From positions 124,001 to 188,000 of the forward strand of contig NZ_RFLV01000001.1 in assembly GCF_004920405.1 (NCBI RefSeq): 64,000 bases of DNA, in the 5' to 3' direction. Of the stretch, positions 1 to 10,511 are shown piece after piece. The notes under the pieces were generated by a model. The model ran no database searches and was not told where the DNA came from. It saw only the letters and a list, made by a program, of their open reading frames with translations. Position 1 is the stretch's first letter, and the number at the start of each line of letters is the position of its first letter. The stretch is from Pseudomonas leptonychotis (GTDB lineage: Bacteria; Pseudomonadota; Gammaproteobacteria; Pseudomonadales; Pseudomonadaceae). The position numbers were made by a program, and so were the translations under genes.

Positions 1-2104
1 TCGGCACGGCAACAAACTTGACCTTGGCCATCACCCCATGGGGATGAATGGGTTTCTCGTAACCAGCCGGCGCCACGTCGCTGCGGGTTTTCACCTTGCT
101 CCACAGGATCGAGCTGATCAGTCCGCCAATATTCACTGGCTGCAAAACTGGCAGCCGGTCGGCGGCGTACTGGGTGCGTAACGCGCCGTTAACCCAGAGG
201 TTTTCCTGCTTGTTGGCCGCCGGCCAGCTTTCGTAATCCGCCGGGATGTTCAGGCCCCAGGGTTTGAAGGCGTTTTCCACACCAACCAAACTGCTCTGCA
301 ACTGCGGGTTATGCCGACGCAATACATCGACCATGGTCGTGTGTTCAACCCAATCGATACCTTCCTGGGTGTACACCTCAGGGCGATAGTCCTTGGTATA
401 GAAACGGTCAGCCATCAGCCGGCGTGAGGCGTTCATGATGAAAATCTGGAACGCTGTCTCACCGAAAGCAAAGCCATCTGGGCGCACCGTTTCCGCCAAT
501 TGGCCGACCAGGGTGTCGATTTTCTCGATGTCGTTGCTGTACAGACGCTTGAGCTCGGCCAAGGTGGCCGCATCCTTAGTCAGGTCCTCGAACTTGGTGA
601 TTGGATTGAGGCCGATCTGCCGGCGGAACTCGTTATAGCGCGGCACGCCACGTTCACGGTCACGCAGCACGTCGATGGCCGCCAAGTCGATATCGCCTAC
701 CAATGGCATCGACAGGTTACGCAGGAAGTTGGGGTAGTTGTGCAGCGTCAACGAACCTGGATTGGTGATACCGAAGGAATACCACAGGCGCTCCGGGCGT
801 TCGTCGTTGAGCAGGTTCTCAGCGTCGCGGTCACGGGTATTTTGCAGTGCAATGGTGCGCGAGACCTGATTGGAGCCGATGTCATACACCTGCACGTTGT
901 CACGCATCAGTGGGTGCATGCGGTACACCGAGACAAACTCTTCGGTGAGGGTGAACGGCACACCGTAGTTGTTCGGCGCAGTGGAGCCAACGATGCCCGT
1001 CAGGGCGTGATCGATGGCGCTGTTGCCGACACCTGGGGCCACATTCGGGTCGAAACCGAGAATGCGTTTAACGAAAGAGTCGGACTTAGCCAAGTCTGCC
1101 TGCAGCATGCGTACTTCCGCCTGGAAGTCATCACGCGGGCCGCCCTGACCGATTAAGCCCCACCAGTTGGAATACATGGCGCGCTCGGTAATCGGGTTGG
1201 CGATCACTGCCGGGGTCCATTCCACGGTATGGATCTTGGCCATCAACGCCGCGTTAATCAGGCGCGCCCGGTCGTACAGCCACTGGTCACTCTGCGCCGG
1301 GTATTTCTGCTTGAGTTTGCTGGCAATGGCGTTGTGCTCAAGGGTGAACAGCTGATGCAGCATGCTCAAGCCCACCCACCAGTTTTCGTTGAAACCGGTG
1401 ACGGGTTTGCCGCTGAGCAGCTCGGTGGGCAAGGTGCCGTTGGCATTGACCTTGAGCTTGCCGTCGACAAAAGAACGCACCTTGTCGTTGGTTTCCTTGC
1501 TGCTGCCATACAGCTGCGAGCCATCCCACCAGTGGGTGTTGTGGTTACGGTAGGTTTGCGGCTTGCCGGCGTCACTGCTGCTGCGGCTCGGGTCAGGCTG
1601 GGTGCGCTTGACCGACATGTTACCGCTGCCCAGCACATCGCCTGGCGGTAGCGGAAACTGGATCGGATCGGCATCGGCATTCGGGCCGTGGTCGAACCAA
1701 TCGTGCACCATAAATTGAATCCAGGCAGCGGCGATAAAGTTGAGGCTGGCCGCGGGTTTGAATTCCTCACGCGCCATCAGGCTGTTACTCACCTCGCGTG
1801 GGTTGGGCGTCAACAAGGTACTGGTTTCACCCCGAGTCACTGCCGGGTTGACGTTACGACCGAAGCGCCGATACACCGAGCCCTCGGCCGGATTACTGAG
1901 AATATTGCAGGTACCGTCCTCGGTACGCGCTGCCTGGCTGCGCGCATCACAGGTGATGTTGGCGTTGTAGCCCGCGTAATTTTCGACATCAAAAAGGTTG
2001 TTCTCAAACAATGACTGACGCTCTACCGCCAGCACCAGTAATCCTGAGACTACGCCCAGCGTTCCCAGCTTGGTTAACGCTGGCCAAGTGACCCATACCG
2101 ACAT
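1..2104 (-). CDS. Alpha-dioxygenase-like animal-type heme peroxidase (C-terminus beyond window)
   Basis: About 700 residues are visible; the gene runs off the left edge. The start is the ATG at 2104, with GGGAGA 6-7 bases upstream. Residues 10-28 are hydrophobic and could be a signal anchor. Near residue 126 is AAWIQFMVHDWFDHG, which matches the distal-histidine segment of fatty-acid alpha-dioxygenases. Further on, SVYRMHPLMRD matches their catalytic Tyr and proximal heme His (Y-R-M-H spacing). In the known family a Tyr radical on heme drives 2-hydroperoxidation of fatty acids. I infer fatty-acid oxygenation here; the exact substrate and product cannot be read from sequence. The next gene upstream in transcription is a MalT-like regulator on the same strand, 143 bases away. 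Confidence 0.8.
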   Translation of the reverse strand, partial: MSVWVTWPALTKLGTLGVVSGLLVLAVERQSLFENNLFDVENYAGYNANITCDARSQAARTEDGTCNILSNPAEGSVYRRFGRNVNPAVTRGETSTLLTPNPREVSNSLMAREEFKPAASLNFIAAAWIQFMVHDWFDHGPNADADPIQFPLPPGDVLGSGNMSVKRTQPDPSRSSSDAGKPQTYRNHNTHWWDGSQLYGSSKETNDKVRSFVDGKLKVNANGTLPTELLSGKPVTGFNENWWVGLSMLHQLFTLEHNAIASKLKQKYPAQSDQWLYDRARLINAALMAKIHTVEWTPAVIANPITERAMYSNWWGLIGQGGPRDDFQAEVRMLQADLAKSDSFVKRILGFDPNVAPGVGNSAIDHALTGIVGSTAPNNYGVPFTLTEEFVSVYRMHPLMRDNVQVYDIGSNQVSRTIALQNTRDRDAENLLNDERPERLWYSFGITNPGSLTLHNYPNFLRNLSMPLVGDIDLAAIDVLRDRERGVPRYNEFRRQIGLNPITKFEDLTKDAATLAELKRLYSNDIEKIDTLVGQLAETVRPDGFAFGETAFQIFIMNASRRLMADRFYTKDYRPEVYTQEGIDWVEHTTMVDVLRRHNPQLQSSLVGVENAFKPWGLNIPADYESWPAANKQENLWVNGALRTQYAADRLPVLQPVNIGGLISSILWSKVKTRSDVAPAGYEKPIHPHGVMAKVKFVAVP

Positions 2105-2247
2105 GGCTATTTCTCCCGTTCTTATTGTTGTACGGACAAGGCGGCTACTGACATAGCAGCGCAGGATCAAGCCTATCGACGGGTATGGCCCAGCGCCCCC
2201 TTCCTGCGGAGGGGCTGGTGCCTATTGGTGTCTGGGCAGGTGAGCGT

Positions 2248-4887
2248 TCAGTTAAGCGAGGCGCGCGGCCGGACGGCAAGAATCGCCTCGGTGCGACTGG
2301 AGACGTTGAGCTTGGAGTAGATGTTTTTCAGGTGCCATTTAGTGGTGGACAAGGCGATGCCGGTCTTGGCGCTAATCTGAGTGTTCGACAGGCCGCTGAG
2401 CAGGCACTCGAACACCTCCACTTCACGCCCGGTGAGCAGGCTGCTGGCCAGCGCATCGACCGGCGGCGTAGCCTGGATACCCTGGAGAAATTCGCCGTAA
2501 TGCTCACGGTATTTGTCCGGCACGACCAGTAGCCCAGACTGCGCCAGGTCCAGTACGCCTGCGGCAAAACCCGGCGCCTCATCGAATACCGAGCGGTTGA
2601 TATTAACGATGCCATAGACCTCGACCAGGCCGCTCAAGGCCGCCAACTGCTGGCCCTTAGTCTGCGCAGGAGCCGCCAGCACCAGGCGATTGGCCTCGAC
2701 GATCAACAACCGCGCGCGCATCTCACTTGGCCGCAATGAGGCCGCCAGCACCTTGAGAATGCGCTCCGCCTGGGCCAGGGCGCCACGGGCGCGCAGCCAG
2801 TACACACAGGCCAAGCCCACACGCTCCCAGTTCTCGTCATAGGCACGCACAACCGCCCACTCCCCCGCCTGGAGCCGCGCCGCTAAATCATAGCGCTGCG
2901 CCACGGCGTCCATGGCCGCGCTCGTACCGCTGAGCAAGGCCTGACGCATGCTTTCCTGGGCCACCTGACTGACAAAACGCGCGTAGTTACCCAACTGCAG
3001 AATGCACGACAATTGGTCGAGCAAGCGGCTGGCGCGTGCCGTCTGTTGCTGTCGATGCAACAGCCGCGAGAGGGTGATATAGACCGTGGCAATCGCCTCG
3101 GTGGCCGAGGATGAGTTAACCATCGCCATCAGTTCGTCACACAGCTGCTGCGCCTCGACTAACTGATTCTGCTCATACAGCACCACCACCATGGCCGTGG
3201 CTCGGTTTACCCAGGCTGGGGCCGCTTTATCGGTGCGCTGGTAATCGCTGCACACCTCTTTGCGCGCGTGGGTGGCGCGCCCGGCATTGCGATGGCAGAG
3301 CGCAATAGTCAGATCGGTGTAGCTCTCCAGAAAACTGTACCCACATTGCGCCAGCAACTGCTTGGATTCACTGGCGCAGCGGATAGCTTCTTGTAAGCGC
3401 GAGGCCAGCAAATGTTGATAGGCAATCACCGCCAGGGTGCAGGCGCGGATTTCCAGATCCTGGCCTGGCTCAAGTAACTCACGCCAGGCGGGTGGCGGGT
3501 CAAAGTCCTTGTCCTGCTCGAATAGCCCCAACAGCAGCGCAAGAAACTGCCGAGTGGCCGGTTCCAGGTTCGCCCCAGGCACGCCGCAACCCAAGCTGTC
3601 GAGTAACTCCAGGTAGTAATGCGCTTGATGGAAACGGCGTGACAATGACAGCGCCGCGATCAACCAACCGAGCAACTTGGGTCGGGCCGACAGCAGCGCT
3701 TCGGGCAACGGTTCCAGCCAGCGCAGGATGTCGCCGAACTGCCCATTGCGCACCCAACTCGCACAACTGCCCTCAAGCATGTCGAGAAAAACCGTTTGTT
3801 CGTTGCAGCGCTGGGCATGCTGCAACGCCTGCTCATGCTCACCCAACCCCAGGTAATAATCGGCTGCGCGGCTGTGCAGCTGATCCAGGCGCGCATATTC
3901 CTCGACGAGCAGGCGGCGATAGAGAAAATCCTGCAACAACGCATGGAAACGGAACCAGCCTGGCTGGTGCTCCACAGGCAACAAAAACAACTGTCGCTCG
4001 GCCAGCTCTTCCAGCAACAACGCCGAACCCGTGCGCTGCATGACGTAATCGCACAGCGCGCCGTCGAAGCGTTCGAACAGGCCACTGCAGAGTAAAAATT
4101 CACGCAGGTCCGGCGGCAACTGGCGCAGCACCACATGACCAAAATAATCGACGATTTCCGGCTGGCTGCCGTCAAATCGCTCCAGCGCCTGGGTGCCGAA
4201 GCGGGCATACGCGAGTAAGGCAATCTTCACGCCGGCCACCCAACCTTCGGTCATACCCAGCAGGCTGCCCACGTAGGCATCACTCAGGGCATGCCCACCC
4301 AGGTGCGCGTTAAGTTGCTGCACCTGGGCGGGCGACAGGCGTAGATCGTGCTGATCAATACACAGCAAGCGATTTTCCAGTTTGAGCTGGCTCAAGGAAA
4401 AACCTGGGTGATTACGGCTAGCCAGAATCAGTCGCACATTGGCCGGCAACTGCTCCAGCAAGCTGGTTATCACCTCAAGAATGCTCGGGCAATCGATCCA
4501 CTGAAAGTCGTCCAGCACGATAAACAGGGGTTGCTCGATACGCGCCAAGGCATCGCTGAGCAGATCGCCGAGCAGCTGCGGCGACAGGCCAGTAGCCACC
4601 GCTAGCGGGTTGAACCAGGACGTATCAAAGTCACCCACCTGGGCACGAATGATCTCAGCCAAGCGCCGGAAAAAGCACAACGGATCGTTGTCGCGCGCTT
4701 GCAGCGGGTAATGCACCACCGCCGCCTCGCATCGAGCGCGCCAGTGTTGCAGCAGTGTCGACTTTCCCGAGCCGGCCGGGGCCAGCACTAAGGTCAGGGC
4801 AAAGCGCTCACTGCGCGCCAGCAGTTGCAAAAGACTTTCACGCTGCACACCAGTGGCCAGCGCCGCCAAAGGCTGTGGATGATCCAT
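2248..4887 (-). CDS. LuxR-family transcriptional activator, MalT-type (STAND ATPase)
   Basis: This 879-residue protein is the usual size for MalT/LAL regulators. The N-terminus has a Walker A, APAGSGKST (about residues 36-44), and a Walker B-like LFIVLDDFQWID (about 120-131). A long helical TPR-like middle follows. The C-terminus has a LuxR helix-turn-helix with the typical LTGREVEVFECLLSGLSN and STTKWHLKNIYSKLNV segments. Such proteins bind ATP and an inducer, oligomerise and activate promoters. The inducer is not known. The gene lies just upstream of the heme peroxidase on the same strand, so it may control that gene (inference). The start is the ATG at 4887. Confidence 0.85.
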   Translation of the reverse strand: MDHPQPLAALATGVQRESLLQLLARSERFALTLVLAPAGSGKSTLLQHWRARCEAAVVHYPLQARDNDPLCFFRRLAEIIRAQVGDFDTSWFNPLAVATGLSPQLLGDLLSDALARIEQPLFIVLDDFQWIDCPSILEVITSLLEQLPANVRLILASRNHPGFSLSQLKLENRLLCIDQHDLRLSPAQVQQLNAHLGGHALSDAYVGSLLGMTEGWVAGVKIALLAYARFGTQALERFDGSQPEIVDYFGHVVLRQLPPDLREFLLCSGLFERFDGALCDYVMQRTGSALLLEELAERQLFLLPVEHQPGWFRFHALLQDFLYRRLLVEEYARLDQLHSRAADYYLGLGEHEQALQHAQRCNEQTVFLDMLEGSCASWVRNGQFGDILRWLEPLPEALLSARPKLLGWLIAALSLSRRFHQAHYYLELLDSLGCGVPGANLEPATRQFLALLLGLFEQDKDFDPPPAWRELLEPGQDLEIRACTLAVIAYQHLLASRLQEAIRCASESKQLLAQCGYSFLESYTDLTIALCHRNAGRATHARKEVCSDYQRTDKAAPAWVNRATAMVVVLYEQNQLVEAQQLCDELMAMVNSSSATEAIATVYITLSRLLHRQQQTARASRLLDQLSCILQLGNYARFVSQVAQESMRQALLSGTSAAMDAVAQRYDLAARLQAGEWAVVRAYDENWERVGLACVYWLRARGALAQAERILKVLAASLRPSEMRARLLIVEANRLVLAAPAQTKGQQLAALSGLVEVYGIVNINRSVFDEAPGFAAGVLDLAQSGLLVVPDKYREHYGEFLQGIQATPPVDALASSLLTGREVEVFECLLSGLSNTQISAKTGIALSTTKWHLKNIYSKLNVSSRTEAILAVRPRASLN

Positions 4888-5092
4888 ACGCAGGCACCCT
4901 TGTCAGGCGTCGATTTATTATTTTCACGCTGTCAGGCGCAGCGCTTGGCGGTGGATGCTAGCGTCCGCGCGCCCACAAACTTTGAAACGGGTCATGTTTC
5001 TTGCCCCCCCTAATCAAAGGTTTGCCCACAGCCAGGTGCACCTATGGATAAGGCGAGGCAATAGACGACACGTTGGGGAGAAATGAAGCAGC

Positions 5093-5118
5093 CTGGCGGG
5101 CCATTAAAGACCCGCCAG
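5093..5118 (-). terminator. Hairpin downstream of metZ, possible terminator
   Basis: CTGGCGGG and CCCGCCAG form perfect 8-bp arms around a 10-base loop, 14 bases after the metZ stop. Reading in the metZ direction, only a weak T-rich stretch follows (GCTGCTTCATTT). It could be an intrinsic terminator or an mRNA-stabilising hairpin. Confidence 0.45.
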
Positions 5119-5132
5119 CTGAGGCGCAACGC

Positions 5133-6344
5133 TTAGAGCGCTGCCAGACCGCGGGCCAGATCCGCCTGCAAATCGGCCAGGTCTTCCAGGCCAACCGCCA
5201 CACGGATCAAATTGTCGCGAATACCGGCATTGGCCCGCTCAGCAGGGCTCAAACGACCATGGGAGGTGGTCGCCGGATGGGCGATGGTGGTTTTGGTGTC
5301 GCCGAGGTTGGTGGTGATGGAAATCACCCGCGTGGCATCAATAAAGCGCCACGCGGCTTCTTTGCCACCTTTGACCTCGAAGCTGACCACCGCGCCGAAC
5401 GCACTCTGTTGCCGCTTGGCCAATTCATGCTGCGGGTGGCTGGGTAAACCGGCGTAATGCACGCGCTCGATGCCCGGCTGCTGCTCCAACCACTGCGCCA
5501 GTTGCAGCGAGCTGTTGCAGTGCGCCTGCATGCGAATGCGCAGGGTTTCCAAACCTTTGAGGAAAATCCACGCATTAAACGGGCTCAGCGTCGGCCCAGC
5601 GGTGCGCAGAAAGCCCACCACTTCTTTCATCAATTCGGCCTTGCCCGCCACGACGCCGCCCATGCTACGGCCCTGGCCGTCGATGTACTTGGTCGCCGAG
5701 TGCATAACAATATCGGCGCCCATTTTCAGCGGTTGCTGCAACGCCGGCGTACAGAAGCAGTTATCCACCGCCAGCAATGCACCCTTGCTGTGGGCGATGT
5801 CCGCCAAAGCAGCAATATCCACCAGCTCTGCCAGTGGGTTGGACGGCGACTCGACAAACAGCAGCTTGGTGTTGGCTTTGAATGCAGCGGCCCAGCCGTC
5901 GAGATCCGCCAGCGGCACATAATCGACTTCAACACCGAAACGTTTGAGGTACTTTTCAAACAGGCTGATGGTTGAACCAAATACGCTGCGTGACACCAAC
6001 ACATGGTCGCCTGCGCTGCACAGGCTCATGACCATGGCCAGAATGGCTGACATACCCGATGAAGTCGCGACCGCCTGTTCGGCACCTTCCAAGGCCGCGA
6101 TGCGCTCCTCAAAGGCACGCACAGTCGGGTTGGTGTAACGCGAGTAAACGTTGCCCGGCACCTCGCCAGCAAAGCGTGCAGCCGCATCGGCTGCGGTGCG
6201 AAATACATAGCTGGAGGTCGGGTAGATCGCCTCACTGTGTTCGCCTTCCGGTGAACGGTGCTGCCCAGCGCGCACCGCCAGGGTGTCAAAACCGACGCCG
6301 TCGAGATCGCTGTCCAGACGTCCGGCTTGCCATTCAATCGTCAT
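5133..6344 (-). CDS. metZ: O-succinylhomoserine sulfhydrylase
   Basis: A PLP enzyme of the Cys/Met metabolism family. It makes homocysteine from O-succinylhomoserine and sulfide in methionine biosynthesis (cytosol). The 403-residue protein contains the family's active-site lysine in MHSATKYIDGQG and the SRYTNPTV and TNLGDTKTT segments. Gene order after purF is as known in Pseudomonas. The frame is open upstream to 6359, but the ATG at 6344 has GAGGGGA about 7 bases upstream and gives MTIEWQAGRLDSD, which fits the family N-terminus. Confidence 0.95.
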   Translation of the reverse strand: MTIEWQAGRLDSDLDGVGFDTLAVRAGQHRSPEGEHSEAIYPTSSYVFRTAADAAARFAGEVPGNVYSRYTNPTVRAFEERIAALEGAEQAVATSSGMSAILAMVMSLCSAGDHVLVSRSVFGSTISLFEKYLKRFGVEVDYVPLADLDGWAAAFKANTKLLFVESPSNPLAELVDIAALADIAHSKGALLAVDNCFCTPALQQPLKMGADIVMHSATKYIDGQGRSMGGVVAGKAELMKEVVGFLRTAGPTLSPFNAWIFLKGLETLRIRMQAHCNSSLQLAQWLEQQPGIERVHYAGLPSHPQHELAKRQQSAFGAVVSFEVKGGKEAAWRFIDATRVISITTNLGDTKTTIAHPATTSHGRLSPAERANAGIRDNLIRVAVGLEDLADLQADLARGLAAL

Positions 6345-6360
6345 TGCCAATCCCCTCAAC

Positions 6361-6380
6361 CAGCCCGCCGTAACGGGCTG
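6361..6380. other. Perfect 7-bp hairpin in the purF-metZ spacer
   Basis: CAGCCCG-CCGTAA-CGGGCTG lies between the purF stop and the metZ ribosome-binding site. There is no T-tract in either direction, so it is unlikely to be a simple terminator. It may protect or partition the bicistronic mRNA (inference). Confidence 0.5.
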
Positions 6381-6388
6381 TGCGCAAC

Positions 6389-7897
6389 TTAGTTGTTGTA
6401 CAGGTCGATAATCGCACTGACAGCCTGGGATTTGACCTTCGAGAGGTCATTACGCGCCTGCTCGATCTTGTTCAGGTAAGCCTCGTCGACATCGCCGGTG
6501 ACGTACTTGCCATCAAACACCGCGCAGTCGAAGTTATCGATCTTGATCTTCTTGCTGCCACTGACCGCTTCGATGAGATCCGACAGGTCCTGGTAGACCA
6601 GCCAGTCGGCACCGATCAGCTCGCAGACTTCCTCGGTGGTGCGGCCGTGAGCGATCAGCTCATGGGCGCTGGGCATGTCGATACCGTACACATTCGGGTA
6701 GCGCACAGCTGGGGCGGCCGAGCAGAAATACACGTTCTTCGCCCCCGCCTCACGGGCCATCTGAATGATCTGCTTACAGGTGGTGCCACGCACAATGGAG
6801 TCGTCCACCAGCATCACGTTCTTGCCGCGGAACTCCAGCTCAATAGCGTTGAGCTTCTGGCGTACGGATTTCTTGCGGGCCGCCTGGCCCGGCATGATGA
6901 ACGTACGGCCGATATAGCGATTCTTGACGAAGCCTTCGCGGAACTTCACACCCAGGTGATTGGCCAGCTCCAGCGCTGCCGTACGGCTGGTATCTGGAAT
7001 TGGGATGACCACGTCGATGTCATGCTCCGGGCGTTCACGCAGGATCTTGTCGGCGAGCTTCTCGCCCATGCGCAAGCGCGCCTTGTACACCGAAATGCCA
7101 TCCATGATCGAATCCGGGCGCGCCAGATAGACATGCTCGAAGATGCACGGTGCGTACTTAGGGTTGCTCGCGCACTGGCGGGTGTAGAGCTTGCCGTCTT
7201 CGGTGATGTACACCGCTTCGCCTGGAGCCAGGTCACGAATCAGAGTGAAACCGAGCACGTCCAGAGAAACACTTTCCGAGGCGATCATGTATTCCACGCC
7301 TTCGTCGGTATGACGCTGACCGAAGACGATGGGCCGGATGCCATTAGGATCGCGGAAGCCGACAATGCCGTAACCGGTGATCATCGCCACCACCGCATAA
7401 CCACCCACGCAACGCTCGTGCACGTCCGTCACGGCGGCGAATACATCTTCCTCGGTCGGCTGCAATTTACCGCGCTGCGCCAATTCGTGGGCAAACACGT
7501 TGAGCAGCACCTCCGAATCGGAATTGGTGTTGACGTGGCGCAGGTCTGACTCGTAGATCTCCTTGGCCAGCTGCTCGACGTTGGTCAAGTTGCCGTTGTG
7601 CGCCAGGGTGATGCCGTAAGGCGAGTTGACATAGAACGGCTGCGCTTCAGCGGAGCTGGAACTTCCCGCAGTCGGGTAGCGCACGTGGCCAATGCCCATA
7701 TGGCCGACCAGGCGCTGCATGTGACGCTGCTGAAAGACGTCACGGACCAGGCCGTTGTCTTTGCGCAGGAACAAGCGGCCATCATGGCTGGTGACAATAC
7801 CGGCAGCATCCTGGCCGCGGTGCTGGAGGACGGTCAGCCCGTCATACAGCGCCTGATTGACGTTCGATTTACCGACGATACCGACAATGCCGCACAT
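6389..7897 (-). CDS. purF: Amidophosphoribosyltransferase
   Basis: First committed step of de novo purine synthesis: PRPP plus glutamine gives 5-phosphoribosylamine. The 502-residue protein starts [15 protein letters not shown]. Cys2 becomes the N-terminal nucleophile after Met removal, which fixes the start at 7897 rather than the in-frame codon three residues upstream. The PRPP-binding motif [13 protein letters not shown] is present in the phosphoribosyltransferase half. GTAGGGGTTG lies upstream as ribosome-binding site. Gene neighbours cvpA (upstream) and metZ (downstream) are the conserved Pseudomonas order. Confidence 0.97.
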   Translation of the reverse strand: MCGIVGIVGKSNVNQALYDGLTVLQHRGQDAAGIVTSHDGRLFLRKDNGLVRDVFQQRHMQRLVGHMGIGHVRYPTAGSSSSAEAQPFYVNSPYGITLAHNGNLTNVEQLAKEIYESDLRHVNTNSDSEVLLNVFAHELAQRGKLQPTEEDVFAAVTDVHERCVGGYAVVAMITGYGIVGFRDPNGIRPIVFGQRHTDEGVEYMIASESVSLDVLGFTLIRDLAPGEAVYITEDGKLYTRQCASNPKYAPCIFEHVYLARPDSIMDGISVYKARLRMGEKLADKILRERPEHDIDVVIPIPDTSRTAALELANHLGVKFREGFVKNRYIGRTFIMPGQAARKKSVRQKLNAIELEFRGKNVMLVDDSIVRGTTCKQIIQMAREAGAKNVYFCSAAPAVRYPNVYGIDMPSAHELIAHGRTTEEVCELIGADWLVYQDLSDLIEAVSGSKKIKIDNFDCAVFDGKYVTGDVDEAYLNKIEQARNDLSKVKSQAVSAIIDLYNN

Positions 7898-7941
7898 GTG
7901 ACGCAACCCCTACGCAATGGAACGAGATAATTCTGTATGCA

Positions 7942-8496
7942 CTACGGCAGTTTAGGCTGCAGCAGCGCCTCTTTGAACGGTAATTCCGCCGGCGCGCTTA
8001 TGCCGCTGGCAAGCCACTCACTGGACAGCCCGAGGATCAGATTTTTCGACCAATCGGCAACCATTAGAAAATGCGGCAGTAGAGCTGACTGTTGCCACCA
8101 GCTGTCTTGCTGAACCGGGGCCAGGCTAATGAGCCCAACCAGCACTACAACCAACAGGCCCCCGCGCGCCGCGCCGAAGACCATGCCAAGAAAACGATCA
8201 GTACCCGACAGCCCGGTAACGCGGATCAACTCACCAATCAGGTAATTGATTAAGGCTCCGACCAATAGCGTGACTACAAACAGAATCGCGCAACCTGCAA
8301 TGACGCGCGCCGAGGGCGTTTCGATAAAACCCACCAAGTGCTGCGAAAGGGCGCCGCCAAACATCCAGGCGACCACGCCAGCAATGATCCATGTAAGCAG
8401 GGATAGGGCTTCCTTGACGAAGCCACGGCTCAGACTGATCAGACTTGAAACGGCGACAACGGCGATAATCGCCCAATCGACCCAGGTGAATGCCAC
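7942..8496 (-). CDS. cvpA: CvpA family membrane protein
   Basis: This 184-residue inner-membrane protein has about four hydrophobic segments (roughly residues 5-22, 28-48, 65-90 and 108-126). It starts MAFTWVDWAIIAVVAVSS, the typical CvpA N-terminus. The family is linked to colicin V production in E. coli, and its real function is poorly defined. The start codon is GTG at 8496; there is no nearby ATG and the ribosome-binding site is weak. It is followed by purF 45 bases downstream, as in many gammaproteobacteria. Confidence 0.9.
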   Translation of the reverse strand: MAFTWVDWAIIAVVAVSSLISLSRGFVKEALSLLTWIIAGVVAWMFGGALSQHLVGFIETPSARVIAGCAILFVVTLLVGALINYLIGELIRVTGLSGTDRFLGMVFGAARGGLLVVVLVGLISLAPVQQDSWWQQSALLPHFLMVADWSKNLILGLSSEWLASGISAPAELPFKEALLQPKLP

Positions 8497-8635
8497 GATG
8501 CAGGTTACCGACGAGAAAGGCGCTGCATTTTAGCAGAGCACCTGTGCAGGGCGTAAGCAAAGGATTCGCCAACCGCTGAAATGCCTGACCTACCTGGTTG
8601 AAGATCAGGCTTGGCCAGGCTGCGCAGCCAGACGA

Positions 8636-9220
8636 TTAGCCGGCCTCAGGTTGAAAGCGCACCACAAAACCGTTGAGTTTGTGCTGACGATTGAGCTGAT
8701 CACGTAAACGATCAGCCTCGGCACGCTCAATCAACGGCCCGACAAACACCCGATTCATGCCATCAACACTGCGGATGTAGGCGTTATAGCCCTGCGTGCG
8801 CAATGTTTTTTGCAGCTTTTGCGCCCCATCACCACTGGACAAGCTCGCCAGCTGCACCGACCAACTGATCGGTAGGCTGTTGGCATCCAGTTTACTAGGG
8901 GTTGCTGGTGGCGCGACTGGAGCCGCCGGTACAGGCGCTACAGCTGGCGTTTCCACTGCGGCCGTTTCGATCGATTCCAGTGGCTGCACAGCGTCAGCCT
9001 CAACCGGCTCGTCCGGCAGCAATTGTGGCTCTGGAACCACCACAGGTTGCAGCTCGATATCCGGCATCTCAGGCGCTACTGGCATCGCGGGGGCATCAAC
9101 CTGAACCCGCTGCGACTCATCTTCACGCGAGAGCAGCATGGGCAGAAAAATGACCGCCAGCGCCAACAACACCAACGCACCGACCATGCGCTGCTTCAAC
9201 CCTTTATCCAGCAAAGCCAT
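8636..9220 (-). CDS. dedD: SPOR-domain division protein DedD
   Basis: This 194-residue protein has a short cytoplasmic start ([12 protein letters not shown]), one transmembrane helix (VGALVLLALAVIFLPMLL), a Pro/Ala/Glu-rich linker and a C-terminal SPOR domain (about residues 115-190, WSVQLASLSS ... FVGPLIERAEADRLRDQL). SPOR domains bind denuded peptidoglycan glycans at the septum. The start at 9220 overlaps the 3' end of folC by 17 bases. The frame extends upstream inside folC, but the upstream part is not family-like. Confidence 0.92.
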   Translation of the reverse strand: MALLDKGLKQRMVGALVLLALAVIFLPMLLSREDESQRVQVDAPAMPVAPEMPDIELQPVVVPEPQLLPDEPVEADAVQPLESIETAAVETPAVAPVPAAPVAPPATPSKLDANSLPISWSVQLASLSSGDGAQKLQKTLRTQGYNAYIRSVDGMNRVFVGPLIERAEADRLRDQLNRQHKLNGFVVRFQPEAG

Positions 9221-10511
9221 CCTGCACGCCCTCATTGGCTTGACGGGCCAGCCAATCCAGGGCCTCGGCCACGCAATAGAAAGATCCAAACAACAGCACT
9301 TCATCCCCATCCGAAGCCTGCTCACACTGCGCTTCAAGCGCCGCTTGTACCGTGTCATGGGCTGTTACGTGCGCCCCACAGTGGTGTAAGTGCGCCTGCA
9401 ACTCGGCTGCTGTACGGGTACGACTGGTTGGCAATGTCGTCACAGCCCAGCAGTCCACTTCACCGAGCAAGGGTGCCACGACGCCAGGCAGATCCTTGTC
9501 AGCAAGCATACCGAACACCGCCAGACGCTTGCCTGGCAGCGCACGACTGGCCAGACGCTGCGCGAGATACTCAGCTGCATGGGGATTATGCCCAACATCG
9601 AGCAGCAGCGTGAGTGACTTGCCCCGCCATTTAAATTTTCTGCGGTCTAGGCGCCCAATCATCCGGGTCTGCTGCAATGCCTGCGTGATCGCCTCAGGCT
9701 GCCAAGGCAACTGCATGACGGCATAAGCCTGCAAGGCCAAAGCTGCATTTTCCATGGGCAAGTCGAGCAGGGGTAACTGCGCCAAGCGCAATACGCCCCC
9801 CTGACAATCAAGACCGTACCAAGACCAGTCCTGCGCAGTAATGCTCAGGTCGTAGTCGCGGCCTCGTAGAAAAAACGGGGCATCCAGCAACGCCACTCGA
9901 TCAAGTAGTGGCTGCGGCGGCTCCAGATCACCACACAAGGCAGGCTTGCCCTCGCGGAAGATTCCCGCTTTCTCGAATGCGACCGACTCACGGCTATCGC
10001 CTAGCCAGTCAACATGGTCAATACCGATGCTGGTAACCACAGCAACGTCAGCATCCAGCAAGTTCACCGCATCCAGCCGACCACCCAGGCCAACCTCTAG
10101 CACCAGCGCATCCAAACCCGCCTGCTGAAACAGCCAAAACGCCGCCAGGGTACCCATTTCGAAATAGGTTAACGAGGTTTCACCGCGGGCAGCTTCGACC
10201 ACGGCAAAGGCTTCACAGAGCATGGCATCAGTGGCTTCAACGCCAGCGATCTGCACTCGCTCGTTGTAACGCAGCAGGTGTGGTGAGCTGTAAACACCAA
10301 CCTTGAGCCCCTGCCCTTGCAGCAGTGAGGCCATAAAAGCACAAGTCGAACCCTTACCATTGGTCCCGGTGACGGTAATCACCCGTGGCGCCAGTTTAGT
10401 AAGACCAAGGCGCTGCAACACTACTCGGGAACGCTCCAAGCCCATATCAATGGCACTGGGATGCAGCTGCTCCAGATAGCTCAGCCAATCGGTAAGGGTG
10501 CGCTCGGTCAT
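9204..10511 (-). CDS. folC: Bifunctional dihydrofolate/folylpolyglutamate synthase
   Basis: Adds glutamate to dihydropteroate and to folates using ATP. The 435-residue protein carries the Mur-ligase-type P-loop [13 protein letters not shown] near residue 45, the [15 protein letters not shown] segment and DVGHNPHA in the C-terminal half, all typical of FolC. The ATG at 10511 overlaps the accD stop (ATGA), so accD, folC and dedD are translationally coupled. Confidence 0.96.
   Translation of the reverse strand: MTERTLTDWLSYLEQLHPSAIDMGLERSRVVLQRLGLTKLAPRVITVTGTNGKGSTCAFMASLLQGQGLKVGVYSSPHLLRYNERVQIAGVEATDAMLCEAFAVVEAARGETSLTYFEMGTLAAFWLFQQAGLDALVLEVGLGGRLDAVNLLDADVAVVTSIGIDHVDWLGDSRESVAFEKAGIFREGKPALCGDLEPPQPLLDRVALLDAPFFLRGRDYDLSITAQDWSWYGLDCQGGVLRLAQLPLLDLPMENAALALQAYAVMQLPWQPEAITQALQQTRMIGRLDRRKFKWRGKSLTLLLDVGHNPHAAEYLAQRLASRALPGKRLAVFGMLADKDLPGVVAPLLGEVDCWAVTTLPTSRTRTAAELQAHLHHCGAHVTAHDTVQAALEAQCEQASDGDEVLLFGSFYCVAEALDWLARQANEGVQDGFAG

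Noticed and set aside
2189..2217. Possible terminator between the peroxidase and the LuxR gene
   Set aside because: The arms are short and bulged and no T-run follows in the direction of the LuxR gene.
6380..7549. 389-codon frame opposite purF
   Set aside because: Shadow of the purF coding strand with no independent support.
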